Positions 13,355 to 27,530 of a stretch of DNA of 64,000 nt are shown here, piece after piece. The position numbers and the translations under genes are program-made. The notes under the pieces were generated by a model. That model had not been told where the DNA came from. It did no database searches and saw nothing but the letters and a program-made list of their open reading frames with translations. The DNA is from Panorpa germanica (Eukaryota; Arthropoda; Insecta; Mecoptera; Panorpidae), in NCBI GenBank assembly GCA_963678705.1, contig OY783212.1:7688001-7752000 (forward strand), in the 5' to 3' direction. The first letter of the stretch is position 1. Each line of letters starts with the position of its first letter.

Positions 13355-13736
13355 ATTGTTTTTTGAGTGTATCATACAGTTATTTTGGAGTATTACACAA
13401 CTTTATAAATACACAATACGAAAAAATTTGTAAACTATAGGGTGTCTCTGATTAATGACGTCATTTATTTTTGTATTTTATTTCATTTGTCTTTATTATT
13501 TACAAACAAATAGGATGATTCATTTTAGGACACTGTAGAATATGTAAACTCAGCCAACAATTAAAGAATATAATCCTAAGCGCACAGAAAACAAGACTGC
13601 TTTTAGATAAACTTATCTTTGTCATAGAAAGACAACACATAAGCTGCTTCAAAATTATTTTATTAGCAATTTACCCTATAAAGTAAAGATAATATTTACA
13701 ACATGGCAAAAAATCTGAAAAATACAATAAGAGTGA

Positions 13737-14046
13737 TTTCATATTGGAACAGATTATTTGCCACCTCCACTTTAACAAACTTTATCATGAGATAAAGTTT
13801 CTATTGCAATGTTTATCAATACGTCACTGGATTGCGAAAGTTTCTATTTAATACATTCGTACTCATAATATTGTTCATACGTACGTATATCAAAGTACCG
13901 CACTACATTCTACTCGTAGTCGTATATATCCGAACTCTCTTGGTTAAATACAGTTTTGCTTAAAGTAGAAATTTCATCTCATGATAAAGTTTGCATCTTA
14001 CTGACAAAGTTGGCGATATAAGTAGTATGTTCCATTGTGAAAGCAG
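13737..14046. mobile_element. MITE family B, copy 1
   Basis: The ends are inverted repeats of about 80 bp with mismatches; the best shared run is AAACTTTATCATGAGAT on both arms. The middle contains GTTCATACGTACGTATATCA, which is matched in the element inside the POLR3A gene at 37432-37816. It lies just downstream of the zinc-finger gene's stop codon, so it may fall in that gene's 3' flank or UTR. Confidence 0.7.
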
Positions 14047-14174
14047 CCTAAAAAAAATTAAATTTTCACAAAGTTAAAACTAATATAATATACTCCTAAA
14101 TATTTGTTCAGTCTTTTTTTAATTTATAACACAGGTTCCCGGTAACTATTTCACAAACATGTACTTTATTTCCG

Positions 14175-17079
14175 CTAATAACCTAAATGATTATTACCGC
14201 TGTAAGGAAAACTGGTGGTGCCACTGGGCATACTGTTATAATACATAGCGCTTGAATTCTCTGCTAAATATGTTGAATTCTGACCAATCCAATTTCCAGC
14301 AGTTGTTGGGATGTAAGATTCAGTAGCACTCGAACTAAAGGGATTCACTGCCAAAATGCTATCGGTGTTGTACGAGCTCCTTCCCGCGGTAGGCGCCATG
14401 TATGATAACGGATATTGATGAGAGCTATTTGCGGATGTTGGAAGATGAATTTGTGGCTCACTGTAGTTGATTTGGTTCAAGGTTTGTCCCATAGGAGTTA
14501 CCGAACTTGATACTGCAACAGCAGCAGGAGTTAAAGGGCTAGTTACTGAATTACTTGCACGTAATTTACTTGTTACTGATTGATCAACTTTTGGGCTTTG
14601 AACAGGACTTGATTGTCTTGCTGTATTTGCAGGATTTTGGTTTTGTATAAACTGCTCATGGTTTCCCGGCCTATAATTTACTTGTCTCTGTTCCTCAGTG
14701 CTGCCACCAAGTTGTGGGTATGTGTAGCTTCCATTAGAAGATACTTGGGAGGATGATCTCTGAGATAAATTTGACACATTGGTGTTCAAATAATTGGTAC
14801 CAATGTACGTTGGAACTTGCGCTTGATTTAAAATTGGTGGCGTGATACTTTTCTCCACTTCTTTTTCAACAACAGCTTTCTTCGGTAAACCATCAGTTCC
14901 ATTATTCTTATTTCCTTTAACTTTTGTGTGAATCTTTCTATGTTTCGATAGATGATCAGACCTGGAAAATCTTTTCTCACAAAGATCACACGCGTAGTTC
15001 TTTTCCTTTGTGTGTATCTTTTCATGTCGCGTAAGTTCATCAGATCTTGTAAAACATTTCCCGCAAGGAAAGAATTTACAAAAGAATGGACGTTCGCCTT
15101 TATGCCATCGGATGTGTGCTTTTAGGTGCGAGGTTTTCCCGTAAGTCCTGTCACAACCTGCGTAATGACAGTTATGAATCTTTTGGGTTTTGTTCTCTTT
15201 GTCTGTTAATGGAGGTCTCAAACCGGCAGCGATTTCTTTGCAGTTAGGACATAAACAAGGTCGTTGTGGACGTTTTCCGCCTTTCAAACCTTCCTGCAGT
15301 TGAAGTCTGTTGTTTAATGCCATGGCTTGTGCCACTGAAGTAGGATAAAGGTCGTATGAATGACGCATGGTGGCGGGAAGATGCGGATAGAAACCGTTGT
15401 AGAAGTATGATGGGTATTCCATTGCTGCTCTTTCGTAATCTGCGGGATGGTATTGAAGAGCACCTTCTGTACTGGAAGAAGACATCGAATCTGTGGACTG
15501 TGTTGGAGATGTTGATGGCGAAATGCTTGAAGAACGGTTATGAGAATAGTTTGCAGCTGTTGGAAAACCATGAAACTGGGGACGAGGATGATAAGCCGAA
15601 CTATTCATGAGATGCAGCGATGGAAACTGAAAATAAGAAAAGAAGTCTTTGATATAAAGTTTAGCTAGAAGAAATGCAACACTTTGGTAAAATAATGACT
15701 TAAAAATTAATGAAACCTACTAACAGTTACACTGTTAAATAAAATATATAATTACTTGATTGATTTGTAATTTATAATATAAAATATGTAACCACAATTC
15801 AGATAGATAAATTGTTACTAAATATAATTGAATTGAAATGAGAAATTATTATTGAATAGAATGTAATGTCTCGAAAGATCTGAGATACTTAAGCGAGTCC
15901 ACTTAGTTTTAGGATAGAGAATTTCTAGTACAAAAACAAAAATCAATATATTTGATAGAAATCTTCTTTCAAGCAAAATATAATTTACATTTAACAGCGT
16001 TCACTACTTCAATACAAAGTTTGTGTTTAAAGTGTAATTAAATTATTTTACCCAAATTTTTATTTGCATATGAGGCACTACTTGGAATAGAAGTGAATCA
16101 AGTAAGTACTACATGTTTTAAATTTTTTATGTAAAAATAAAGTTACTGTGTACAATTTACCAAGCAAAGGTCAGATTCTTATTTCTTTCTACTTGAACAA
16201 ACATATAGAGACCAGTACTAAAAAATCACGAAACTTTTGAATTTTTTTATTTTATTCAAATTTCACAGTAATATTTCCAGGACTTTGGTAGTTATTATTA
16301 ATCTTAACTTGAATAAAATTTTGAAAAAATTACATCTTAACAACTTTTCTCTAATTCCAATAACAAGCGCACTGTAACACCAAAGAAAGAAACATTTTTT
16401 TTCAAAAATTCCAAATTTTAATATATTAAAATTATCTATAAAAGTAGAATTTCTATAAAACTGCAGTTTACATTGATAAAGTTGTTAAGTTGAAATCTAA
16501 AATATCCAATTATTTTCTAATTAGCCACATGAAGTGTAGATTTAAAAGATACGATGAATATAAAGACAAGTACTAAGTCATTCAAAAAGTTCCTTAAAGT
16601 CAAATTTAAATATATGGATGTACAATGTACATCATTTCATCTCTGTTCTACAACATATTATGAACATATATTAAACAGAGACCACATAATATTGTTTATT
16701 TTCATTAATAAAAATTAATAAAAAATTGGTAAAATGACGTCAAACACCGTTAGACCAAAAAAAGATATTTTAAAATCTTAAATTAAATGAATTAATAATT
16801 TATAATTTTTATAAAATCTATCTTTTATTAAATTATTTAAACATAAAATTCATTGATAATTTATCTTATAAATTAATATTAATCTATAATTATTAATATT
16901 TTTGAAAAAAAATTCGCAATATTAAAAATATATAAATTAAAAATATATATGTATTTTTTATTGGTATGGCTAAAAAAAAAATTAAGCACCTCTGTTTGTC
17001 CTATTCCAGTCACAAGTTGATTTTCTCCAATTCTCGATGCAAAATATTGGTGTTGTCCATAATTCCCTAACTCAGCCAT
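14175..17079 (-). CDS. Sp-type zinc-finger transcription factor with Btd box
   Basis: Two-exon model: 17079-16990 (30 codons, good ATG context, GAG/GTGCTT donor) and 15626-14175, both phase 0, total 513 residues. If exon 1 is wrong, translation would start at 15608 (477 residues). In the 513-residue model a Btd box (CLCPNC, 154-159) precedes three C2H2 fingers (183-263). Their contact triplets follow the Sp/KLF pattern: KTSHLKA, RSDELTR and RSDHLSK. Such proteins bind GC/GT-box DNA in the nucleus. The N-terminal part is rich in Ser, Pro and Tyr; the long C-terminal tail (after about 265) is rich in Ser, Asn, Gln and Thr, as in activation domains. The Btd box places it with Sp/buttonhead rather than KLF proteins. 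Finger linkers HKGERPF and HTKEKNY depart from the usual HTGEKPY. AATAAA lies only 5 bp past the stop (14165-14170). Orthology within Sp proteins is not resolved. Confidence 0.85.
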
Positions 17080-19025
17080 GGTTAATAGGAACCCGGAAAT
17101 CACAAAACAATAAACGAAAAAAGAAAACAGTTCCTAATTCACTAAACTTCACACAAAAATAATCATAACCTTTAACTGGACGTAAATACCAACTTGATAT
17201 CAATAATTACACTAAATTATACATCTGAGACCATTCCGTTCAACGCTCTGCTAAATACTGGTTACTGGCTCAGGTTAAAAACATTGTCGGCTCGTACAAG
17301 ATTTTGAAAGGGGCGTGCCCTGCATCTGTGTGTGCGCATTATACAATAAGTGCGATAAGGACAGATGTATCTGAGAATGTACAATATTGAAATTTCATTG
17401 GTGTATATAATTATGAATAGATTCTTTTGGGGTAGTTTTTGAAAATATTTACTGGAAGGGATGAAGAAACGATTTATTTTACTTACAGAATATATCATTT
17501 TAAATGCATCTTTAATAAAGTAAATTCACAGTAAACTCAAACGTAGCATTTACGTAACACAGTTCCTCACACCACTGATTGACTCGCATATACATTTCTC
17601 GTATAATAATATAATAAAATATTTATGTTAATATTTAAATTATGTTAAAAATACTTACAAGCACGTTATTAAGGAAAACCAACAATACTTCTCTTTACCA
17701 GAAATATTTATTGCCGACATTTTAATAATAAATTAGCAGACATGAGTTTTTTTAAGAAGATACTCTAACTCTATATTTACACAATTTTCTAACACCCAAT
17801 AAAAATTATTTAAGAAAATGAGTCACTTTTGTTTTGCAAACCAAATTAAACTTCATATTATAATGATTTAATTATTAACTATAATAATTATATATTTATC
17901 TATATAAATAAAAATTAAATACTGTTCGTTGCCAAGAGTATCACTTGAACGACTGGACTGGACCGATTTGGCTAATTTTTTTCTCACCCCATTCTCACTC
18001 ACTGAGTTTTAGTGTTAATTTAAGGTTTTAACCTAAAATGTAACTTTCAGCTTATGAAATATAAAGAAATAAAATTAATTATATTAGGTAAAACAATAAT
18101 TTATATTAAATAAAGTAATTATTACAAAATAATATATATTACTGCTTTATTACTATACATGCTTTGACAAGGTCAATATTACGATTAATGTTAAAACCCT
18201 AAATTAAAACTAAAAACAGTGAGTGGGAATGGGGCTTTAATCTGAATAAGGTTTTTAGGGAAGAGAAATTACAAAATTTGCCCGATAAATTGAAAATGTC
18301 GTTGTCAGCTGATTGTCAAATTGTGAATCAAACTAATAGTTGTTTCTTTTTAGTAGAATTGTGGAAAAATTGATTGAAATTTGGACAGTCGAGTCAGCTG
18401 GTTAATAATAAGTTAATAATTTTTCATTTTTTTGTTTTCTCTATTATATTAATTTCTCCAATGAAATAAATAGTCAAAACCCACTAAATTATTAATTTTT
18501 GTACGGAAGTAAAGTGTTACTTTTTGAATTATAGAGTTGAGATCAGAATTGAATATATTCTTACAATCGTGTCTTAAAACTAGTAAACTGTCGAGTCTTT
18601 CAAGCAAGATGACGTCAATTTATAGCAATTTGATATTTAATAGCAAAATTTCCAGAAACAACCATCAAAAAAAAAATATTGTAAGGATTGTTTAAGATCT
18701 TGATATATAGAATATTTGATGTAGGCTTGTTTCGGGTGCTTTTTAGTTTATGGGTACCAAAGCAGGCACCGATCATAAATCATGTATTAGAGCTTCAATG
18801 AAATATAAACCTTATGAAGTCAATGAAGTTTTAAGTGGAAATATTTTAATATAAGAATTATATATTTAATTTCTTAAACTGAAATTAGTTGTAAAGTAGT
18901 GTAGCGTTTGCTACTACGACCACGATCTGCATCGATAGCGATTTGAGGCTCACGACCAAACTATCCTGTGTAAGTTATAAATATTTCACTTGTCCCATCA
19001 ACTGAGTGTAGGTACAAAGCTTCTG

Positions 19026-19105
19026 CCACAAGCGCTCTAACTTAAATTACGTCAACCCCTACATTATACTCTCCCCCACTGTTGTTACGTCACACATTTA
19101 ATAAG
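19026..19105. repeat. Dispersed repeat fragment with ACGTCA/ACGTCACAC motifs
   Basis: AAATTACGTCAACCCC, then a C-rich stretch, then GTTACGTCACACATTTAAT. It resembles the repeats near 1265 and 27470. Confidence 0.45.
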
Positions 19106-20708
19106 ACATTGCTCAGTTTTTTAGGAAGTCGAATTTTAGATTAGATATGATGTATGTAACGTAATTATTAGATGAATTTTATACATATGATATATATGAA
19201 TTTTAATTTCTCTTTAAAGTAAACTTGGTCAACTCAAATCAATTGTTTATATTATTTCTGTCAAGAAATCTAACAATTTTTATATTTTTTCTTGATTGTC
19301 TGTAATTACGTCTTTTGTGTTGATTAGATTTGGTGCTCAGAGGCATACCTAAGACTGAGCAGCCCCGTACAAACCTCCAAATACAATTTATTGTCCGTGG
19401 GAGCTAAAAAGAAAAGAAAAAGAAGATAATCTTTGTACTGCACTGATTATATTCAACGTTAGGTTTGGTTTGTGAAAAATTTTCACTTTTTTCTTGATTA
19501 CCAAAAGTGCCAATTCATAAACAGCATTTATTTGTCCACCTTAATGCCCTTTTAAGCAATGAATTGATTATTCCATTCTACGATTATTTAATAAACTAAT
19601 CTTCTAAAAATCAATCAAAGAGACCTATATAAAAAAGATTTAATTTATTTTTAAACCTTACAACTTCATGAGCTGCTATTGTGAATTGCAAGTATGATAC
19701 CGTGGTAGAATACAAAACAAATTCGATAATGCATTGGTCAAAGAAGTCATAAATCAGATCCTATCTGGTCAATAAATAGAAAAACATGAGAACGTGAAAT
19801 GAAACATGAGAGTTACCAGAACCCTAAATCTTATTATTTGCAAATTTTAGAAATTTATATAACTTGGTCAGGCTTATTATAAAAGCAAATAGAGGAAAGA
19901 AGGTTTTATATTTAAATTATTTATTTTAAATAACATTAAATTAGAATACAAATTCTAATTCTATTTTGTGCACATTTGTATAACTTTCTTTTCCGTCTTC
20001 TTGCTCTACATTTCCCAAATAATGTTTTCAATTTGAATTCCATTTCACACGCTGCTCAACTGATTAGTCATTAAAAAAAAACCAAACAAATGTAAAATAG
20101 CAGAACAATAATGATTAAATTATTTAAAAGAAATATTTTTAAAGCCTCTAAATGTTATTTACAATTTCATTTAACAATTAAATAATTCCTTTAAAAATCT
20201 CCAGTTTACATGTTCTTAGGAGTAATACAACAAAAGACTAACCCAAAAGTCAACAGCTCAAAAACTATCTCGGAAAACAAAGGTTTAAAATGTCAAAATC
20301 GGATCGGATCGGATCTGGTATATCCCAAGGGACAACACCAACACGGAAAAACATGTTCAAAACTGTAATCTTTAAATGGATAATGATATTTAGGGTTTCC
20401 TGAGAGATAACCTGTAATTGGATTTTAGGATTACTACGCATTTCTTTTCTTCAAATATGTCTAACCACATCATTTGCTTACATACCCAAGTAGGTATTTT
20501 CAGTTATTTGAGTTAAGTTGATTATAAATAAACGAGGAAAGTTTTTAAATAGTTTAAAACATTTTTGAATTTTTTTGTTACAAATTTAAACTGTTATTTT
20601 AAATATATATATATAAAGTGAAACTGAGAATAGATAGATATAAAAAAGGCTTTCTATTAATTAAGTCACACACAAATGAGAGTGGAGGGGATCCAATGTC
20701 TGACAAGT

Positions 20709-20724
20709 GGGGGGGGGGGGGGGG
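20709..20724 (+). repeat. Poly-G run
   Basis: Sixteen consecutive G in an AT-rich setting. It makes a short spurious Gly-rich open frame. Confidence 0.95.
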
Positions 20725-21477
20725 TAGTTATAAGTTTCGGGACAGCACATCTAATCTAAAATTCCACCTGGAAAGAAAACAAAAAATAAGAGTGCAAAAA
20801 GAAACAACAACGAAAAGAACACAGTTGCAAGAATAAGTTAAAAGAGTAGATTGTATTATAAAGCCCCTTGATGGTACTTTCAGCACTAAAGAAGATAATG
20901 TTATTTATTATTTAAAATTAAACATCATTAATCATTATTTATAACAATTGAATAAATATTTTGAAAACCAAATGCCAAGGTCAATCCTTTGGGAGTTTGG
21001 GATTTCAAAATTTCTTCTCGTAAAAAGTCGTACAAACCGTTTTGTATTTTAAATAAGCCAACAGAATTACAGTTACTTTATGCGTAAGTCTTCTTCTTAC
21101 GTTGTGTATTGTTTTTTAAATCGATTTATAAATTTTACAAAAAATTTTTAATAAGTTTTAAAGAATATTTTAGTGCTAAAAGGGCCAATGTCAAAAATTG
21201 TCATTTGGGACCAAAATGAAAGTTTGAATGAAACGCATTAGAAGTTATAATCCAAGGAAAAATTAATTTCGACTGACATAACATAAAATGTATGTTTCAA
21301 CTTTGGCTAAAATGTAGATGTATATGGTCCCGTTCATTACTAATCGAATACCGCAGAGTTGCTTATAACTGGAATATTGTTTTCTTATTGTGTTGTTATT
21401 GTCGCCATCTTAAAACTAAATATTGTGACAAAGTGACATTAACTTTTTTATCACCAAGCCATTGATATATAGCAGTA

Positions 21478-21722
21478 ACTTCACAGTAAATAATTTAGTG
21501 AAGTGTCCTATTTTTTACGTTTCTATCACTATTTCACTGCAATTATAGTTTTCTTCAACTTTATCTTCATTTGTATTCCGACAGGTGGAGTGGTTTCGAA
21601 TTGTAGCCGGTAAAAGAGACATTTCATATGAACCGAACTGTATATGAACTCTTTCATGACAAAAAGTCATGCGCATCTTCAATATGATGGTTTGGAAAGT
21701 GGCTCCAAAATATTTACTGGAT
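21478..21722 (+). repeat. Degraded interspersed element
   Basis: The opposite-strand counterpart of 8345-8606, sharing TTTAGTGAAGTGTCC, GACATTTCATATGAA and ATGAACTCTTTCATGACAAA. Its end (CCAAAATATTTACTGG) also resembles 48779-48795. Confidence 0.65.
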
Positions 21723-22567
21723 TTAATTATATCGATTTCAAAAATAAAAATTTCAGCTCGTGTTCGATTGACAACTTTACTCTATATAGTCAAAGCTAAT
21801 TATTTACTACATTACGGAATGAAACAAGAATTAAAACGATAATGTAAGTAATACATAACCTTAAAAAAGTAGAACTTTTGCTCCCCAATTTATAGTTATT
21901 GTTATTTTAAAAGGTTTTATTACAAAAAAAAACTGTTATTTTTTAACAAAGTATAAAAGTATAATAAATCCGGAACGAATTTGAAACCTTGTTCCTTTGT
22001 ACTTTATGTGGGTCATATAAGATGGTCCTTCTGTGTCTGATCTCTCGTAAGGTAGATAAAGTACTTTACGTTACAGTACACAGATGCTAGACACGTTAGC
22101 AACGCCAACAAACAACCTGTTAAAATGCAGTGATTTTAAGAAGGATATAAGTCTCAACTTTAACACAAATTTTATTTTACATAAGATTTATCAAAGAATA
22201 ATATTGATATTTGATATTTTTAAAAGAAGGTAATATCCTCATAAAAACTATCGTGTGAAAATATATGTTGTTGCAAATTCAAAATTCAATCAAAAGACTT
22301 ACATATAATTTCTCTGTAGTTAATGAAAAAATATCTATTCAACTCGATTTCTTTTGAAAGAGTTTTTAAAAATCTATTTAAATTATTTTCATTTAAATGT
22401 TAGCGCCTTAAACCACGTGACAGCAGCGTAGCATCTACTTCTAACGAATGAATTATTAACATGCGTGCGAGCGTGGTAACTGTGACAACGATTTGTGACT
22501 TATAGAAAATGAATTAGAGAAGCAGATAGTTGTTTTAAAGAATAACAAATTTACACATGATAGAAAA

Positions 22568-22605
22568 TATTGGTTATGTATTACATGTGTTATACATAAC
22601 CAATA
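22568..22605. repeat. Perfect 14-bp inverted repeat
   Basis: TATTGGTTATGTAT and its exact reverse complement ATACATAACCAATA are separated by 10 bp. It could be a hairpin or a palindromic protein site. No flanking gene explains it. Confidence 0.85.
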
Positions 22606-24182
22606 CATGTGTAAAAGAAGTCAAATATTAAACATAAAATATAATTTAATAAACAATTCTGATAATTAGGAAATTTTACTATCTATATCAATAGCCTGCA
22701 AAAGAGAAAAACGAAAGAGGTTATTCATACAGATTATTATGTTTTAATGATATATTTGTACATTCTAAATACATTCCAACATAAATTATGAATCACCTTT
22801 TTAAGAATTGTTTAAAGGTTTTTCTTCGACTTTTTCTTTACAAAAAAATACAGTTATAGATGTAAATGAACCGTTATACAAAAAAAGAAATTGAATCAAA
22901 TGCATAATAAAAATATTATTGCCAAATAACGTAAGCATATTTCTAAAAATATCGATCAGGGTTTCGCAAACTACGGTCATCGGGCTCATGTGGTCAATTA
23001 TATAATTTTACCTTAGTCAAAATTACTTGCTGCATACAATTTAAATTATTCTGCTTAGGCAACCTTTGGCCCATGTAGTAATTTGTGTAATTTCAAGAAA
23101 ACATAAAATACAAGTATTGTGACAGTTAGAGATGTGCATTGCTCAATGCATTCCACATCCATACTTGTTTATTTTTATTCTCAAAAATTCTTTTAATTCA
23201 ATTTTATAAATTTAATTTTGCTTTCAATTTTATTTAAAAAAATATTTTTATGATTTAACTAAAATAAGGATTATTATTAAAGGTATTAAATCATTTCATA
23301 CAATAGTTTTGGAAATAGCAATCAATAATAATTGTCAACAATATCAAGAATTTCTATATTTTATGCTAATTAGTTGGTATCAATTGCGCACATCGTGCGA
23401 GAGCAGAACTTTTTAAAGAGCTCAAATGTGCAAGGTACGGTTTTAGTTGGAACATTTCATGCTGAGTATATTTCCGCATTGTGCTCTCTAGTGCCGTAAT
23501 TGAAAAACAACCCAAGGTAAATTATAGAATATACATGAATCTAATACGATAAAATTAACACGATATAGAAATAAATCTGGGTTGTTTGTTTTGGTGTGGC
23601 CCGGTGAAATATACGTTTGGTATCCCTGATATACTTATAGCTTATTTAAACCAGTTATAATAAAATTATTTAAAATGTGTACGACCCTAACAAACACAAA
23701 TGAAACTTTAATTGCAACATTGTACAATAGGTGACAATAAATACGGTAGACTTAGTGATCCTTACTTTTAAAAAATAGCTATAATATACAGTTTTATCTA
23801 AAAAATGATGTTCATAGTCGGTCTCTTTGAACTTGAGCAAATTTAATAAAAAATTTATTTATTTGCCAAATTCCTTCATGCAATTTTTTATAATTCCGTT
23901 ACAAAATGCAGACAGCTCATTTCCTGTAATAAAAATTTTGCAATAAATATAATTGCATATTTATATTAAAAGGAAATTACACTTAAAAACAAGAGGTGTG
24001 AGTTTTAACATATTAAACGTTGGTAAGAAGATACTTATTTGCAAAACTACTCAAATCATTTCCAAAAAATGGTTTTCGAAAAATTACAAAAATCTACCTT
24101 TTGTTTATTACTAGCGGTTGTTTATCCCCTTAAATAGGGCTATTAAATAAGTTTGATGTCGTAGATTCTCTTCGGACGGTCG

Positions 24183-24326
24183 AATGCTGGAGACATGACA
24201 GTCTGATTACTCTGTACGGCACGTACAATTATGTGTTAAGTCTGTCTTTTATCAATGAATTTATATGATGTTGTCTCTATGTTTCTATGGTAAGGAATCG
24301 TCTTGAGACAGTCATATCTCCAGCGT
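24183..24326. repeat. Inverted repeat, possible small MITE
   Basis: AATGCTGGAGACATGACAGT (24183 on) pairs with sequence ending at 24326 (AGACAGTCATATCTCCAGCG), with about 100 bp between. The interior is more GC-rich than the flanks. Confidence 0.5.
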
Positions 24327-27300
24327 GCGGGCGCACTAAAGATATTTATGAACTAGGTGCTAAACTAATGCTTACTATTACGTGTTTGATCTGCTAAAAA
24401 GTGGCGAATTGATCAGAGATTCAGTTTGATATGATAGTGCTGTGGATATTCACAGGGATCTCACATCTGACACCATTTGTTGAGGATGTGTGAGAATACC
24501 TTCAACCTATTACGTCCTTTTGGGTCGCTAGCTTCTGAATGTAGATTTCCCCGTATACGACATCCAGATAAGAATATTTTTAATAACAATAATTTCTTGG
24601 TCCGAATAGTGATGTTGAATTAGAGCGGCTAAAAAATGTCTTTCCTCCAACATTCTCCGTTGAAGAATTAATATCTTTTATTTTATTAATTAAACATTTT
24701 TATTTAAAAATAAGTAAATAATTAGTTTTATTTGAACATCTAAATTTGTGGTTAAATTATTACTTCACTTAATTTAATAGGATGCTAACTTGATATAACA
24801 ATTACTTCTAAAATGTTTAACTAAACAGAAAAATGTGTATTTAATTTATACAACATCGAATTACTTGTTAGCTGTACGACGATCAGAATGGAACTCTCTG
24901 TTAGCATTAATGATCCATGCGTACAAGTACTATTGCGCATGACTAAATAAAACATGGAATATGGTTCACAAAACCAGTGCTAAGGTTTAAAGGCGCTAAT
25001 TTTAAATAGTAATTTGTTACACTTACAATACTAAAATTAGAGCTAACATGATACATAACAATTGTTTAATATTTTTCTGTATTTATGTACTCACAACAAT
25101 AGAATATCACTGGCATATTATTAAGTTTCCCTAATTCCCTAATTAAATTTTCTAATCTTTATCAACTAGAAACCAATGTTTATAAAACTAGTTCGCCACT
25201 GATCGTCGGTGTTGTAGGTGGATGTAGCACACTTTCAATGCTGAATACGCGTGCTGATGGAACTTGCTTCAAAAAGTTAAAGGCCTAATTGTGTATGTAC
25301 ACAAATAAAGAGGTGGGTAAAATTATACCAAGACCGCCTCAATGATGTAGCAAATAAATTCGTAAATATGAATGAACGAGTTGTGTAAATATGATTGCGA
25401 AAGTGGGGCAAGTTCATGTTTTGTTACTGTGAAGTATTTAAGGGCTGGTGCTTCAATAGGTGGCCGATAGAAAATTGACTTTTATGTATATTGTCATGCT
25501 GGACCATGTGAATTTATTATTCAAGAATATTTTGCGGTAAATTCTAGAGTAATATGTAAATATCTTCCAACATAAATAGACTCATTCTTTCGGAAACGTG
25601 CGTTTAAAGAAAATCGGTGTAATCTGGTAGGTACAATAGGCAGTTGAGCAGATCCCTCATCAAAAGAGGGGCCCAAATTAATCATTAACAAATATACATT
25701 GGATAGAATAATTTTAGGCCTTTAGCAAACAAAGTGACGTTACTAAGCATATTTTCGATAATGTTTTTTGTTGACACAATTAATATATAATTATTTCTAT
25801 AATTACTACATGATGAAATAAATGTAGTAAAATTTTCATAAATAAATATAAAAAAATAAGGTATTGACAGCGAATGTCCGCAGACGTCACAAAAACAGTT
25901 TCATTGCGGTGCCACTCATAACTCATCACTGGATTATTTGAAATCAAAAAACCGAAATGATTTCCTTATTGATTTTTCAATTTTTTACAGCCACTTAGAA
26001 GTCAAACTACCGATTTTTCATGAAAAAAATCAGAAACTTTGTTATTTTAAGATACGTAAATACATATACGAAATACGAAAAAATAAAATAAAACTCGACA
26101 GCGTTTTTGAGCTAGAGAAGGCACCGACTCTGAAACGCGTTTAAAAGTTTCAAAGAAAGACGAAAGCAAACCAGAGAGGTGAAGTCTTAAAACTCTATAT
26201 CTCCAATAGTTTTACTTCGATCGACTTCAAATTTTCACACAATTAACTTTATATGTAGTACATTAATGTTGTAAATAAATATAAAAAAAAATTTAAACAA
26301 TTGAAAGCTTAATCCCGTTAAAAGAAGAGTGGAACTCGAATCAATATGTATGGCTCACAGAATACCGAAATTAAAATTGTGGGGGCTAAAACTGTATTTG
26401 ACCTAAGCCAAAATGCTTGACGTATTTCCTCAGCATAATTTTGTTATTTTCCCAGTCCCTTTTTGCATAAACTAATTCATTTATAGACGAGATTAGACAC
26501 GTTCAATCACGAATAAAACATCTCTATTAGAAACAATATCGCAAATAATCTTAAATAGTAAATTCTTAATTTCAAATTTTCTGAGAAAAATATTAACTGT
26601 GTTTTATTCACGCTGTCAGTTGGTTAAAGTTAACATAGAAATGATTTTATTACTTTTTTTAACGTGTCAATAAAACATAGAATGAATAGATAATGATTGT
26701 AATTATAAATTTTATGGTTAAATAATATTATTTCTAAACATAAAAAACGATAGGTTATGCCTTTAGGCTTGAAAACTAAATATAAAAATTTCTTTTTAAA
26801 TCACATTTTGACATAACTTATTTTTATGAATGTCAGAAATTAAATACTGATGTTTTAGATTTTATGTTTTTTGAATGTTATTGTTGAACTTTTTATGTAT
26901 ATATGTCAAAAAATGACCCAACTGCTTTTGATTTTGGGTAAGTTAGGACAATTCGGTCGCACTTGTTCTGTTGAGTTTCTTTGTCGGACAGTTCTGCACC
27001 GTGGGGCGCCATTCGACTGTTCGATGATCGGTTTGATACCCTTCAGTATTCTGTGCACCGACAATCCGAACATTCGACCCAATTCGACCATCCGACATGC
27101 GTTTAGCAAACACTGCAACATGCACGCTCCCAAAATCACTCAAACAAACTGCTCTGTGATCATTACAGCTTTTCATATTAACATTTTTGAAGTATTTTTG
27201 ATTGATTAGGGTCCTAGTTGAGTTTATTTGTTATAAGAAAGGGTGATTATTGTTGCGTATTGTACATTTAGCAGACAGATATGAAAACGGTATTATTAAA

Positions 27301-27468
27301 CCCGGTATAATTGCTCAAATTCCTCAGTCTTTACTTTTATAGAGTGGGCCATTTGTTTGTTTCTTTTAGAAGTGTTCGTGAAAGAAAGTCATAAACTATC
27401 CACAATGTACAGCTAAACAGAGTTAAAACATGCGATAGCCATTTAACTGAAAAAAATTATAAAAGGTT

Positions 27469-27530
27469 ATCCATAAATTACGTCACATACATTTCATGGT
27501 TTTTTTCAACGTCTTGTCACACATTAAACA
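27469..27530. repeat. Dispersed repeat fragment
   Basis: Contains TCCATAAATTACGTCACATA followed by GTCTTGTCACACATTAAA. It matches the core of the repeat near 1265. Confidence 0.55.

Noticed and set aside
15356-15610. Plus-strand open frame opposite the zinc-finger gene
   Set aside because: Shadow frame of the Sp-type coding exon; its translation has no independent features.
18905-18972. Exon-like stretch before a CCTGTGTAAGT donor
   Set aside because: Readable in one frame for about 22 codons, but no acceptor of quality, no partner exon and no family; the neighbouring bases belong to a dispersed repeat.
26871-27209. 112-codon open frame as a gene
   Set aside because: Both strands are open here because of the composition; no start context or homology. 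Kept only as a compositional finding.
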